A stretch of DNA of 64,000 nt from CAYNLK01 sp964398055 (lineage in GTDB: Bacteria; Chloroflexota; Anaerolineae; 4572-78; J111): NCBI GenBank assembly GCA_964398055.1, contig CAYNLK010000026.1:1-64000 (forward strand), in the 5' to 3' direction. The notes beneath the pieces were generated by a model. It was not told the DNA's origin. It ran no database searches and saw only the letters and a list, made by a program, of their open reading frames with translations. Below are positions 1 to 7,786 of this stretch, one piece after another (the first letter of the stretch is position 1; each line of letters begins with the position of its first letter). The position numbers and the translations under genes were made by a program.

Positions 1-52
1 CCCTCAACTTCCAGACCTTTGAAAAATCACAAATTATGACCTTATGAAGTAT

Positions 53-118
53 AACAATGAACAATGAACAATTAATAATGAACAAAATTGCTCATTGCTC
101 ATTGCTCATTGATAATTG
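53..118. repeat. Inverted repeat with arms of tandem 7-base units
   Basis: The left arm is a run of AATGAAC-like units and the right arm a run of GCTCATT-like units, so the segment can fold into a long imperfect hairpin just upstream of the tRNA-Ser gene. It belongs to the same style of repeat as those near 7.65, 47.6, 48.7 and 56.2 kb. Confidence 0.7.
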
Positions 119-123
119 AATCC

Positions 124-212
124 GGGGAGGTGCCAGAGTGGACGATTGGGGCCGCCTGCTAAGTGGTTGTCGGGGTAACACTCGACCGTGGGTTCGAATC
201 CCACCCTCCCCG
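124..212 (+). tRNA. tRNA-Ser (GCT anticodon)
   Basis: A seven-base acceptor stem (124-130 with 205-211), G discriminator at 212, an anticodon stem closed around a loop with GCT at 158-160, a long variable arm typical of class II tRNAs, and a T-arm (188-204) containing TTCGAAT. The long variable arm and G discriminator both agree with serine (AGC/AGU codons). No CCA is encoded. Confidence 0.95.
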
Positions 213-220
213 CCTCTTCG

Positions 221-253
221 ACCGCTTCCGTTATTTGTGGAAGCGGTTTTTTT
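221..253 (+). terminator. Rho-independent terminator after tRNA-Ser
   Basis: An ACCGCTTCC / GGAAGCGGT stem is followed by seven T residues. It ends the tRNA transcript just before the promoter of the two-component operon. Confidence 0.85.
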
Positions 254-307
254 ATGAAAAAATTTTCATTAAAAATTCATTGATCTTTCACCGTGCTGTG
301 CTATGAT
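254..307 (+). promoter_or_regulatory. 11-bp repeat promoter (box A) of the two-component operon
   Basis: TTCA cores start at 265, 276 and 287, exactly 11 bases apart, with a conserved ATGAAAAA stretch one repeat further upstream at 254. A TATGAT -10 hexamer starts at 302, 15 bases after the last core start, and no -35 hexamer is obvious. The geometry matches activated promoters bound by PhoB/OmpR-type regulators. Since the operon encodes such a regulator, autoregulation is likely. Confidence 0.7.
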
Positions 308-334
308 GCTTTAAACCAATTTTGAGAGTTGACC

Positions 335-1015
335 ATGCGGGTATTGGTGGTTGAAGACGAGGAACGAATTGCCCGCTTCTTGAAAAAGGGGCTGGAAGAA
401 GAGAGTTACGCCGTCGACGTGGTCGGCGATGGCCCAGCGGCTCTGGATTGGGTGGCCGGCGCAACCTATGATCTGATTCTGCTCGACGTGATGCTGCCCG
501 GTTTAAACGGTTTTGAAGTTTGCCGCCTGCTGCGCCAGCGGGGCGTCGGCACGCCCATCCTCATGTTAACCGCCCGCGACGACGTGGATGACCGGGTCAG
601 TGGCCTGGATGCCGGGGCCGACGATTACTTGCCCAAGCCGTTTGCCTTTAAAGAATTGTTGGCCCGGATGCGAGCGCTGACCCGCCGCGCGGCGGCCACC
701 GCCACCCCGGACACCATGCTGGAGCTGGCCGACCTCCAACTTGATACGGTTACGCACCGGGCCAGGCGGGGCGAACGGGAAATGGAGTTGACCTCCAAAG
801 AGTACGCCCTGTTGGAATATCTCTTGCGCCATCCGCGTCGCCCGCTCAACCGCACCTTGATTCGGGAGAGCGTGTGGGGCTACGATTATTACGGCGCCTC
901 GAACGTGGTTGATGTTTATGTGCGCCATCTGCGCCAAAAACTGGAAGCCCGGGGCGAGCTGCCGCTCATCCACACCGTGCGAGGCGTGGGCTATAAAATA
1001 GACGATCTGGAATGA
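335..1015 (+). CDS. OmpR/PhoB-family response regulator
   Basis: Cytoplasmic DNA-binding response regulator. The receiver domain (about residues 1-115) has the acidic pocket (VVEDEE), the phospho-acceptor Asp in LLDVMLPG and the switch Lys in PKPF. The C-terminal winged helix (about 125-226) ends in the usual VRGVGYKI. ATG 335 is preferred to the in-frame TTG at 329 because a GAGAG ribosome-binding site lies just upstream and the receiver fold begins at once. The stop overlaps the kinase start as ATGA, so the two are translationally coupled. It is preceded by an 11-base-repeat promoter of the type this family binds. The signal sensed is unknown. Confidence 0.95.
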   Translation: MRVLVVEDEERIARFLKKGLEEESYAVDVVGDGPAALDWVAGATYDLILLDVMLPGLNGFEVCRLLRQRGVGTPILMLTARDDVDDRVSGLDAGADDYLPKPFAFKELLARMRALTRRAAATATPDTMLELADLQLDTVTHRARRGEREMELTSKEYALLEYLLRHPRRPLNRTLIRESVWGYDYYGASNVVDVYVRHLRQKLEARGELPLIHTVRGVGYKIDDLE

Positions 1016-2460
1016 ACATTCGCTTACGCCTGACCCTGTGGTATACGGTCATTCTTTTTTTGATCCTGCTGATTTTCAGTCTGGCGGTCTATGTGGGGCT
1101 GACCCGCAGTTTGTTGGTTGCGGTCGATAGTCATTTGCAACGGGAAGTCGGTGAGATTCTGGGCAACCTGACCTTTGCCAGATCGACGGATAATGACGAA
1201 GTTAACGAAGAGCATGATGATCGCTCGGATGGGGCAGAAGAGATTAGGCGTGACCTGGAGTTGCGGTTAACTTACACCCCCGAGGAAGGGGTTTTTTGGC
1301 GTATTTTGACTGCCGATACTCAACCGCTGATCGATCCCGGCCATTTTGACGGCGCTACTTTTGATCCGGCCGTGCTGCAATCCGGCCGGACCCAGTTTGA
1401 ATATGCCAGTCTGGCCAGCAACGTTCCGATCCGACTTTACACCGCCCCCTTCATCATCGAGGAGCAAGGCGCCGGGATCATCCAGGTGGCCGAGAGTTAC
1501 CGCCACATCCAGGATGTGCAGCGACAACTGATTGGACTGCTGGCCCTGGGCATTCCCTTTACCCTGCTGGCTGCCAGTGTGGGGGGCTGGATTCTGGCCT
1601 CGAGCGCGCTCAACCCCATCGATCGGATTACCCGCGCCGCCGACCAGATCAGCGCCCAAGATTTGCACCAGCGCCTCAACCTCAAGCTGCCTAACGACGA
1701 GGTCGGGCGGCTGGCGGCCACGTTCGACAAAATGTTGGCCCGGTTGGAGGATGCCTTTGAGCGCCAGAAACGATTCATTGCCGACGCCTCGCACGAGATC
1801 CGCACCCCCCTGACTATTCTGAAAGGCGATGTTGAGGTGGCCCTCAACCGTCCCCGTCGTCCGGAGGAGTACCAGGAAACACTGGCCATGGTCAACGACA
1901 CCACTGACCGGCTGACGGCCCTGGTTGAGGAACTATTTCTGTTGGCCCGGGCCGATAGTCAGCAAATCCCCCTGCAGTTGAAAAGTTTTAATCTGTCGGC
2001 GTTGCTGATGAAAGAGGTGAGTCACCTGCTGCCCCGGGCGATCAAGCAGGGTGTGGCTCTCAACCTGGACGCACCGGACGAGTTGACGATTGAAGCCGAC
2101 CCGGCCAAGTTGTCTCGACTCTTCATTAACCTGATCGACAACGGCATCAAATATTCCAATCCGGGCGATACGGTCACAGTCAGCGTGGCTACCGAGGCTG
2201 GCTATGCCCGCATCACCGTGGCCGACACCGGTCCTGGCATCTCGCCGGAGCATTTGCCGCACCTGTTTGAGCGCTTCTACCGGATTGACAAAGCCCGCTC
2301 CCGCTCCACCACCGACGCCAACGGCAGTGGAGCCGGCCTGGGACTGTCGATTGCCTACTGGCTGGCTCAACTACACGGCGGCCGTATCGACGTCGGCAGT
2401 CAGCTCGGCCAGGGCAGTACTTTTACCGTCTGGCTGCCGCTACGTCAGTCAAAAAGTTGA
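1012..2460 (+). CDS. Membrane sensor histidine kinase
   Basis: Partner kinase of the preceding response regulator. It has an N-terminal membrane segment (about residues 10-30), an extracytoplasmic sensor region of roughly 140 residues with an acidic patch (NEEHDDRSD), a second membrane segment (about 172-195), a HAMP linker, a HisKA domain with the phospho-accepting His in SHEIRTPL, and an HATPase domain with N box (NLIDNGIKYS), DTGPGI and GAGLGLSI motifs. About 482 residues, normal for a CusS/BaeS-like kinase. The acidic patch in the sensor loop could bind cations, which is inference. It is followed after 30 bases by the coiled-coil gene pair, probably in the same transcript. Confidence 0.95.
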   Translation: MNIRLRLTLWYTVILFLILLIFSLAVYVGLTRSLLVAVDSHLQREVGEILGNLTFARSTDNDEVNEEHDDRSDGAEEIRRDLELRLTYTPEEGVFWRILTADTQPLIDPGHFDGATFDPAVLQSGRTQFEYASLASNVPIRLYTAPFIIEEQGAGIIQVAESYRHIQDVQRQLIGLLALGIPFTLLAASVGGWILASSALNPIDRITRAADQISAQDLHQRLNLKLPNDEVGRLAATFDKMLARLEDAFERQKRFIADASHEIRTPLTILKGDVEVALNRPRRPEEYQETLAMVNDTTDRLTALVEELFLLARADSQQIPLQLKSFNLSALLMKEVSHLLPRAIKQGVALNLDAPDELTIEADPAKLSRLFINLIDNGIKYSNPGDTVTVSVATEAGYARITVADTGPGISPEHLPHLFERFYRIDKARSRSTTDANGSGAGLGLSIAYWLAQLHGGRIDVGSQLGQGSTFTVWLPLRQSKS

Positions 2461-2490
2461 AATTCTTATCGTAACTGGGCTACAGGTTCG

Positions 2491-2973
2491 ATGAAACATT
2501 TAGGGCTATTGTTGGGCAGTGTTGTGATCATTTTCGCAGCGGCGGCCTTGGGTCTACTGGCTTATCTAACCGAGGAGCCGCCTGCTCAAGATATGATTGT
2601 GGTCCCGGTTGACCCCACCATCAGCGCGCTCGAACAGGCCCTGGCCGAACAGACTGCCGCGTATCAGGCCCAATTGACCGAGTTAGAACAGAGCCGGCAG
2701 CAACGTGAGGCGGAGCTTCAACGCCAATTCAACACGCTCACCGACCAGATTGCGGCGGCACACCAGCAACTGGCCGAACTCAAACATCAGGAGCAGGAGT
2801 TGCTGAGTCAACTGGACCGGCTTGAGGCTGAGCGCGCCGGGCAGCTCGCGGCTCACCAAACCAGGCTTCAGCAAACCCAGGCCCAATCTCTGGCCCGCCA
2901 AAGTGAGCTGCAAAATCAACTGGCAACCGCCCAGGCGGAGTTAGATCAGGTCGAGGCGCAATTGGCCCGCTGA
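2491..2973 (+). CDS. Membrane-anchored coiled-coil protein, first-pair member A
   Basis: Function unknown. A 160-residue protein with one N-terminal hydrophobic segment (about residues 5-26) that is either an uncleaved anchor or a signal peptide, a short linker with VVPVDP, then an almost continuous Gln/Glu/Ala/Leu-rich heptad pattern to the end (about 45-160), predicting a long extracytoplasmic coiled coil. It is a clear paralogue of the gene at 3957: both begin MKHLG and share the VPVD/APVD linker and the QNQLAEL-type heptads. Lies between the kinase gene and its coiled-coil partner. No catalytic motif or cysteine is seen. Confidence 0.8.
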   Translation: MKHLGLLLGSVVIIFAAAALGLLAYLTEEPPAQDMIVVPVDPTISALEQALAEQTAAYQAQLTELEQSRQQREAELQRQFNTLTDQIAAAHQQLAELKHQEQELLSQLDRLEAERAGQLAAHQTRLQQTQAQSLARQSELQNQLATAQAELDQVEAQLAR

Positions 2974-3021
2974 TCGATTTGCCGCGGCTCGGATGCCCCT
3001 AACCCAAGAGGAAAAAAGACG

Positions 3022-3735
3022 ATGAAACGGCCTTCCAGGTCGCTAACCACTTTCTCAATCATTACCTTTGTTGCAGTTCTGTTGCTGGCTTTATTCATTC
3101 TTAGCCGTCCGACTCAGGCCGGGCAGGCGGTCTGGGGCAGTTCCGTCAACGTGGCGGCTACGGCCCAGGCGATTCAGTCCGATCATCGCCAGGCTGAGCT
3201 GACCGCCACCAGAGAGGCTCAAACAAGGCGCTGGGAGGCGCAAATTGCCGAGCAGCAGCAAGCCCTGGCCGAACTAAACCAAAACGGCCAGGGCCAACTG
3301 GTGCAAAGGCAGTCCGAACTGAGCCAGATTCAGCGCCAGATCGACCAGGTTACAACCCAAATTCAAACGACGCAGGCAAAAATATCGGAACTGGAACAGA
3401 GCCTTGAGGCTGACCGGACCAATTTTAAGGCCGAGCTGGCCGCATTGGCCGGCGAGCTGAGTCAACGTGAGACTGAACTGGAGGATGAATTGAGCCTGAC
3501 CCAGAGCCAACTCCAGGCCGCCCGCACCCGGTTGACCGAGCCTGCCGCGCCGCCGCCTGCTGCGGAATCGGCTGAGTCCGGGAGTGATGATGACAGTGCT
3601 CGGCCGGAACCGGACGACGACGACAGTAAGCCAGAGGATGAGGAGTCCGACCACTCGGATGACGATCACGCTGACCGGGACAGCTCCGATAACCGTGATG
3701 ATGACCGCGAAGATGAGCGTGATAAGGACGATTGA
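3022..3735 (+). CDS. Coiled-coil protein with acidic Asp/Glu-rich tail, first-pair member B
   Basis: Function unknown. It has an N-terminal membrane or signal segment (about residues 8-28), a coiled coil (about 50-170), a Pro/Ala hinge, and a C-terminal tail of about 55 residues made almost only of Asp, Glu, Ser, Arg and a few His (for example DDDDSK and HSDDDHADRD). Such tails can bind divalent cations; this is inference. It is the paralogue of the gene at 4500, which has a more His/Asp-rich tail. The sequence AAGAGGAAAAAAG precedes the ATG. A strong terminator follows at 3767. Confidence 0.8.
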   Translation: MKRPSRSLTTFSIITFVAVLLLALFILSRPTQAGQAVWGSSVNVAATAQAIQSDHRQAELTATREAQTRRWEAQIAEQQQALAELNQNGQGQLVQRQSELSQIQRQIDQVTTQIQTTQAKISELEQSLEADRTNFKAELAALAGELSQRETELEDELSLTQSQLQAARTRLTEPAAPPPAAESAESGSDDDSARPEPDDDDSKPEDEESDHSDDDHADRDSSDNRDDDREDERDKDD

Positions 3736-3766
3736 ACAGCCCGGTTAAGATTGGTTATATCTTGTG

Positions 3767-3796
3767 AAGCCTGCCGCACTGGCAGGCTTTTTGTTT
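3767..3796 (+). terminator. Rho-independent terminator
   Basis: A perfect nine-base-pair stem (AAGCCTGCC / GGCAGGCTT) with a five-base loop and a T-rich tail directly after the first coiled-coil pair. Confidence 0.9.
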
Positions 3797-3803
3797 GGTC
3801 AAC

Positions 3804-3838
3804 AAGTGACCGGCGCTGTATTCAAGCGCCGGTCACTT
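3804..3838. terminator. Second strong hairpin between the duplicated pairs
   Basis: A perfect 14-base-pair stem (3804-3817 with 3825-3838) with a seven-base loop. It lacks a long T tract on either side. With the preceding terminator it insulates the second coiled-coil pair, which has its own promoter. Confidence 0.6.
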
Positions 3839-3851
3839 TAGAGTTTATTTT

Positions 3852-3905
3852 ATGAAAAAATTGTCATCAAAGGTTCACTGGATTTTCATGAGCCGTGATT
3901 AAACT
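3852..3905 (+). promoter_or_regulatory. 11-bp repeat promoter (box B)
   Basis: Cores GTCA, TTCA and TTCA start at 3863, 3874 and 3885, with ATGAAAAAA at 3852 one repeat upstream. A TAAACT -10 hexamer starts at 3900, again 15 bases after the last core start. It matches box A in register and spacing and should drive the second coiled-coil pair and the genes behind it. Confidence 0.7.
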
Positions 3906-3956
3906 GAAAGGAGTATTAACGTTAACCCAGGTAAATTTGGAAAGGAGTAGATACCC

Positions 3957-4451
3957 ATGAAACATTTAGGTCCCTTGTTAGCCGGCGGCTTGACCCTGGC
4001 GATTGTGTTGGTGGTGGGCATTTTTAGCTTCGTACCGACCGCAACGCCTGCTCAACCGGCCAAGCAGGCCGGGCAAATTGTTATTGCGCCGGTCGATACC
4101 GCTGAGTTCGAGGCCGAAATGGCCGAGCGAGAGGCCGTCTACCAGAGCCAGCTTGAAACGCTGAACCAGGCCTTGCAGGAACGTCAAGCAGCTTACCAGA
4201 GCCAAATTCAGGGATTGACCAAGCAGATCACGGCCACCCAAAATCAGTTGGCTGAACTAAAAGCGCAAGAGGAAACGCTGCCGGCCCAGATTGCCCGGCT
4301 TGAGCAAGCCCGGACCGAGCGACAGGCCACTTATCAGGCCCAGTTGCAGCAGTTCCAGGGTCAATACAATGATCGCCTGGCCCAATGGCAGAGCCAACTC
4401 AGTGAGGTCCGGAGCCGCCTGGCCGAAGCCCAGACTCAACTGGGGCGCTGA
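3957..4451 (+). CDS. Membrane-anchored coiled-coil protein, second-pair member A
   Basis: Function unknown. Duplicate of the gene at 2491: the same MKHLG start, N-terminal hydrophobic segment (about residues 7-28), APVD linker and long coiled coil (about 45-164) with repeated AxYQSQ/ATYQAQ heptads. It has a strong ribosome-binding site (AAAGGAG) nine bases before the ATG. Together with the following gene it forms the second copy of the A-B pair. The copies have diverged widely, so this is not a recent or assembly-derived duplication. Confidence 0.8.
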   Translation: MKHLGPLLAGGLTLAIVLVVGIFSFVPTATPAQPAKQAGQIVIAPVDTAEFEAEMAEREAVYQSQLETLNQALQERQAAYQSQIQGLTKQITATQNQLAELKAQEETLPAQIARLEQARTERQATYQAQLQQFQGQYNDRLAQWQSQLSEVRSRLAEAQTQLGR

Positions 4452-4499
4452 GAATCAAATTATTTGCACGTTAACTTTAGTACCCACCGGAGGTAAATC

Positions 4500-5189
4500 A
4501 TGAAACGCACTTTAACCTTAATCATTGCCGGGAGTTTAACGGCCGTCGTTGGCATCACCGTGGTGGTTCTAACCCTATCAGCCATTACCAGTCCGACGCC
4601 GGCCAGCGCCGAGCAGCCGGTTCAAAGCTTGATCCCCTCCACCGATCAGGTCGATGTCGAGGCGATGGCCCAGGCCATTCAGTTGGAGAAGCGGCAGGCC
4701 GAACTTGAGACAGTTTTTGGGGCGCGCGAAGCCGCCCTGCAAACCCAGATTGCCCAGGCCCAGCAAGCCCTGACCGAGCTGGACCAGACCGGCCAGGCCC
4801 AGTTGACCCGGTTGCAGGCCCAATTGAGCGATCTCCAGGCCCAGATTGAGCAATCTACGGCCAGTATTCAATCGACGCAAAACCACGCCGGTGAGTTGCA
4901 GCAGGCCATCCAAACCGACGCCGCCGCTTATGAAAATGAACTGGCTTCCGTTCAGGCAGACATGACGCAGTTGGAACAGCAGTTTCAACAGCAGATCGAA
5001 GTTGCTACGGCTCAACTACTGATGGCTTATAATGAAATCGCCGCTCGGCAAGCCCTGGTTGCGGCCGCAGTTCAATCAGGCGACAGCGGTGGCGGTGGTG
5101 ACCGTCACGAAGATCGTGATGATGATGACCACGACGACGATCACGATGATCGCGATGACGATCACGATGACCACGACGACGATGATTAA
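4500..5189 (+). CDS. Coiled-coil protein with His/Asp-rich tail, second-pair member B
   Basis: Function unknown. It has an N-terminal hydrophobic segment (about residues 5-30), a coiled coil (about 55-185), a short Gly hinge and a C-terminal tail of roughly 30 residues that alternates His with Asp (for example HDDDHDDRDDDHDD). Alternating His and Asp strongly suggest binding of transition metals or calcium outside the membrane, which is inference. It is a paralogue of the gene at 3022. The ribosome-binding site GGAGG lies eight bases before the ATG. Its position next to an ApbE-like gene suggests an envelope redox or metal role. Confidence 0.8.
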   Translation: MKRTLTLIIAGSLTAVVGITVVVLTLSAITSPTPASAEQPVQSLIPSTDQVDVEAMAQAIQLEKRQAELETVFGAREAALQTQIAQAQQALTELDQTGQAQLTRLQAQLSDLQAQIEQSTASIQSTQNHAGELQQAIQTDAAAYENELASVQADMTQLEQQFQQQIEVATAQLLMAYNEIAARQALVAAAVQSGDSGGGGDRHEDRDDDDHDDDHDDRDDDHDDHDDDD

Positions 5190-5221
5190 TCAATCTTAAG
5201 CCAGACCTAAGGAGACGATCA

Positions 5222-5953
5222 ATGAGTTACAGACCGGTCCGCATATCATTGAAATCCAGATTGGCCAAACGGCTAAGCCCTACGCTGCTGACCACCTTAG
5301 GGGTCGCCGGGGTGGTCACCGGCTGCAGCCAGGCTGACTTATCACTAACCAGCCAGGTTGAGGCTCAAGCCTTGCCTTCAGCCACGCCAACCACAGCACC
5401 CCTCCCACCGACGGCTGCGCCTACCTTTACCCCATCACCCACGTTCATCTTCAGCCCGACCAGCAGGTCCTGGCCCAGCCCCACCCCCTGGCCAACGCCG
5501 GCGACCTGGGCGCCGGCCAGGCAACCCTGGCCGACCCTGGCCCCCATCCCGGTTGCGCCAACCGCCCGGCTAATGCCTGGAGGCAGCCTGCCGGTGAGTT
5601 ACTCCCCTCCTGATGGCGTCGATGTGTTTGGTAACACGATCTTACGTTGGAGCTTTACGGGTGAACTGGCTCCCGATGAATTTTTCGACATCAAAATCAA
5701 ACCTGCTGGCAGCAATGACTCGGTCTTTGTCGACTGGAGTAAATCGACCGAATATCAACTTGGCCCCTGGAGCGGCTGGACGCCGGGTCTGTATACCTGG
5801 CAAATCGGTATTGTCAAAGGCTACCTGGAAGGCGACGCCAAACATTTCATCGCCGATACCGGCCGCGACAGCCAACCCTGCCTGATCAAATGGCAGCCGG
5901 CCGGCGGCGGTGGCGGCGGTGGAGGGGGCAGCGGCGCCTCCGGTGGATCGTAG
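5222..5953 (+). CDS. Putative lipoprotein with Pro-rich linker and poly-Gly C terminus
   Basis: Function unknown. After a basic N terminus comes a hydrophobic stretch ending in a lipobox-like VVTGC with Cys at residue 35, so it is probably a lipoprotein. A Thr/Pro/Trp-rich linker (about 55-120) leads to a beta-rich domain of about 100 residues resembling an Ig/FnIII-like module (LRWSFTGEL, YTWQIGIVKG). The protein ends in about nine Gly followed by SGASGGS. A similar Gly/Ser tail ends the protein at 7163. The ribosome-binding site AAGGAG is ten bases before the ATG. Such tails are not a known sorting signal. Confidence 0.75.
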   Translation: MSYRPVRISLKSRLAKRLSPTLLTTLGVAGVVTGCSQADLSLTSQVEAQALPSATPTTAPLPPTAAPTFTPSPTFIFSPTSRSWPSPTPWPTPATWAPARQPWPTLAPIPVAPTARLMPGGSLPVSYSPPDGVDVFGNTILRWSFTGELAPDEFFDIKIKPAGSNDSVFVDWSKSTEYQLGPWSGWTPGLYTWQIGIVKGYLEGDAKHFIADTGRDSQPCLIKWQPAGGGGGGGGGSGASGGS

Positions 5954-5992
5954 ACAGGACCTGCCGGCCTAACAAAGTATTGATAAGGCATA

Positions 5993-7006
5993 ATGATGCT
6001 AACGATTGACCAACCCCTTGACCAGGATTGGCGCTGGAACGGTTACTCCTTCCGGGCCATGAACACCAAAATCCAGAGCTGGCTCTATAGCCGCACCGAC
6101 AGCCAGGTCCTGCTCGACGTGCAGCGTCTGTTCAACAGCATTGAAAAACGGCTCTCCCGTTTTGACCCCGACAGCGAGTTATCCCGCCTGAACGGCCATC
6201 CACACGAACGGTTTCAGGCCAGCTCGACCCTGCTGGACGCGGTGGAACTGGCCCTGTGGGCAGCCGACGCCACCGGCGGCCTGTACGACCCGACCATTCT
6301 CAACGCTCTCAATAAAGCCGGCTACGACCGCAGCTTTGAGCTGATCGAACAGCCGGCTCCACTGAGTCGAGCGGCTGATCTGGTCAAAAACGGCGATGCT
6401 GCAGCCCCAACTTCACTCAAACCGTTCACGTTTCGGTCGGTTCAACTGAACCGGCCCAGGCGAGAGATCCATAAACCGGTTGGCCTGGCGCTTGACCTGG
6501 GTGGGATGGGCAAAGGTTGGACGGTCGACCGGGCCGCCGACCGTTTGCAGGGACTCGGCCCCTTTTTGATCAATGCCGGGGGCGACATTTTTGGTTACCA
6601 ATCTCCGCCCGGCCAGCCAGGCTGGCAAATCGACCTCATTCATCCCCTCCAACCGGAGCAGTTTATCGCCCGAGTCTATCTCCACCACCAGGCCCTGGCC
6701 ACCTCCACCATCGCCAGGCGACGTTGGCAGCAGCAGGGCCGGATCATGCACCACCTGATCGACCCCCGCACCGGCCAGCCGGCCCAAACCGACGCCATAT
6801 CCGTCTCCGTCATTACTGACCGGACGGCGCTGGCCGAAATCTACGCCAAAGTGGCGCTGATTCTGGGTGTGGCGCAGGGCTTAGCCTACCTGCAAAATCT
6901 GCCCGGCGTCGAAGGACTCATCTACTCCGCCGAGTCCCAAATTGTGGTTACCCCCGGATTTGAAAAGCATTTAGACAGGCTGGAACCGGCTGGATATGCT
7001 GAATAG
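5993..7006 (+). CDS. ApbE-family FAD:protein FMN transferase
   Basis: ApbE-type enzymes attach FMN from FAD to a Ser/Thr of a target protein using Mg2+. Visible family motifs are RFDPDSELSRLN near residue 60, LDLGGMGKGW near 168, INAGGD near 198, and the ATSTIARRRW...HHLIDPRTG region near 240. The length (337) is normal. There is no signal peptide or lipobox, unlike many ApbE proteins, so it may act in the cytoplasm. No classical FMN-binding-domain target is encoded in the window; the ferric-reductase-like protein at 7787 is a plausible redox partner. A hairpin at 7013 ends the transcript. ATG 5993 and ATG 5996 are both possible starts. Confidence 0.9.
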   Translation: MMLTIDQPLDQDWRWNGYSFRAMNTKIQSWLYSRTDSQVLLDVQRLFNSIEKRLSRFDPDSELSRLNGHPHERFQASSTLLDAVELALWAADATGGLYDPTILNALNKAGYDRSFELIEQPAPLSRAADLVKNGDAAAPTSLKPFTFRSVQLNRPRREIHKPVGLALDLGGMGKGWTVDRAADRLQGLGPFLINAGGDIFGYQSPPGQPGWQIDLIHPLQPEQFIARVYLHHQALATSTIARRRWQQQGRIMHHLIDPRTGQPAQTDAISVSVITDRTALAEIYAKVALILGVAQGLAYLQNLPGVEGLIYSAESQIVVTPGFEKHLDRLEPAGYAE

Positions 7007-7012
7007 GACAAG

Positions 7013-7045
7013 AGACCCCAGGGGTTTCTAAAACCCCTGGGGTCT
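7013..7045. terminator. Strong hairpin after the ApbE gene
   Basis: A perfect 15-base-pair stem (7013-7027 with 7031-7045) around a three-base loop, rich in GC. It lacks a T tract, so it may terminate poorly or protect the 3' end of the message. Confidence 0.6.
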
Positions 7046-7057
7046 GACAAAATCATT

Positions 7058-7111
7058 ATGAAAAAACTGTCATCATTGGTTCACCAAAATATCACGCCGG
7101 GGCAGTACACT
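7058..7111 (+). promoter_or_regulatory. 11-bp repeat promoter (box C)
   Basis: Cores GTCA, TTCA and ATCA start at 7069, 7080 and 7091, with ATGAAAAAA one repeat upstream at 7058. A TACACT -10 hexamer starts at 7106, 15 bases after the last core start. The layout is identical to boxes A and B. Confidence 0.7.
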
Positions 7112-7162
7112 GAAACAATGTCAGGATACTCTCAATCATTCCCGGAAAGGTGATTGCTGAAG

Positions 7163-7636
7163 ATGAGCACAACCCAAAAACCAAAACCCAAACGAAAACG
7201 AGCCGCCTTTAGCGGCAGCGCCAAAGTTACCTTGACCGCCCTGAGCGTACTGGGTTTCATCGGCGGTTGGGATGTGATTGCCCGGCTGGATAATAATAAA
7301 GAAGCCCAGGCTAGCAAGCCTGCCCCGGTTAACCCGGAAGCTAACACCCGGCTTGTAGCCCAACCGACACCCTGGCCGACCATCCCACCATTGCCGGAGC
7401 TGTCGCCCATCCCAACGCTGGCGCCGACTTTAACCACGGCCGGACTACCGGGCAGCTCCCTAACTTCCACCCAGCCGAGCCTGCAAATTGAGCCTGCGGC
7501 GGTTCAAATTGCGCCGGTACCCACCCTGGCCCCCTTACCTGCTCTGGCCCCGCTACCCACGCTGCCGGCGCCCCCGCCGCCACCCCCGGGGCCGGTCTGG
7601 AATGGCGGCGGGGGGAATCAGAGTGGCGGATCATAA
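7163..7636 (+). CDS. Exported Pro-rich protein with Gly/Ser C terminus
   Basis: Function unknown. A strongly basic N terminus (KPKPKRKR) precedes one hydrophobic segment (about residues 20-40), then a low-complexity Pro/Leu/Thr/Ala-rich region runs to the end, with PTLAPLPALAP-type repeats and a final GGGGNQSGGS. Composition and tail resemble the lipoprotein at 5222. ATG 7163 is chosen for its AAAGGTG ribosome-binding site; a TTG lies nine bases upstream. Driven by box C and followed by a hairpin-forming repeat and the ferric-reductase-like gene. Confidence 0.65.
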   Translation: MSTTQKPKPKRKRAAFSGSAKVTLTALSVLGFIGGWDVIARLDNNKEAQASKPAPVNPEANTRLVAQPTPWPTIPPLPELSPIPTLAPTLTTAGLPGSSLTSTQPSLQIEPAAVQIAPVPTLAPLPALAPLPTLPAPPPPPPGPVWNGGGGNQSGGS

Positions 7637-7640
7637 CCGG

Positions 7641-7746
7641 AGAGCGGGGAGCGAAGGGCGAAAAGCGAAGGGCGAAAAGCGAAGGGCGAAGAGCATGGAG
7701 CACGCATAGGTATTTGCACCACGCTTCACGCTCCACGCTCCACGCC
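7641..7746. repeat. Inverted repeat with arms of tandem GGGCGAAAAGCGAA units
   Basis: The left arm repeats GCGAAGGGCGAAAA-like units, and the right arm contains CACGCTTCACGCTCCACGCT-like units that are partly complementary. It lies between two genes on the plus strand. It is a member of the window-wide family of hairpin repeats with micro-tandem arms. Confidence 0.6.
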
Positions 7747-7786
7747 ATAATCCAAATTATTAGGCTATTCTCAGGAGGTTCAACAA

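Noticed and set aside
5900..5953. Sortase or PEP-CTERM sorting signal in the poly-Gly tails
   Set aside because: No LPxTG-like motif, hydrophobic helix or basic end follows the Gly run in either protein.
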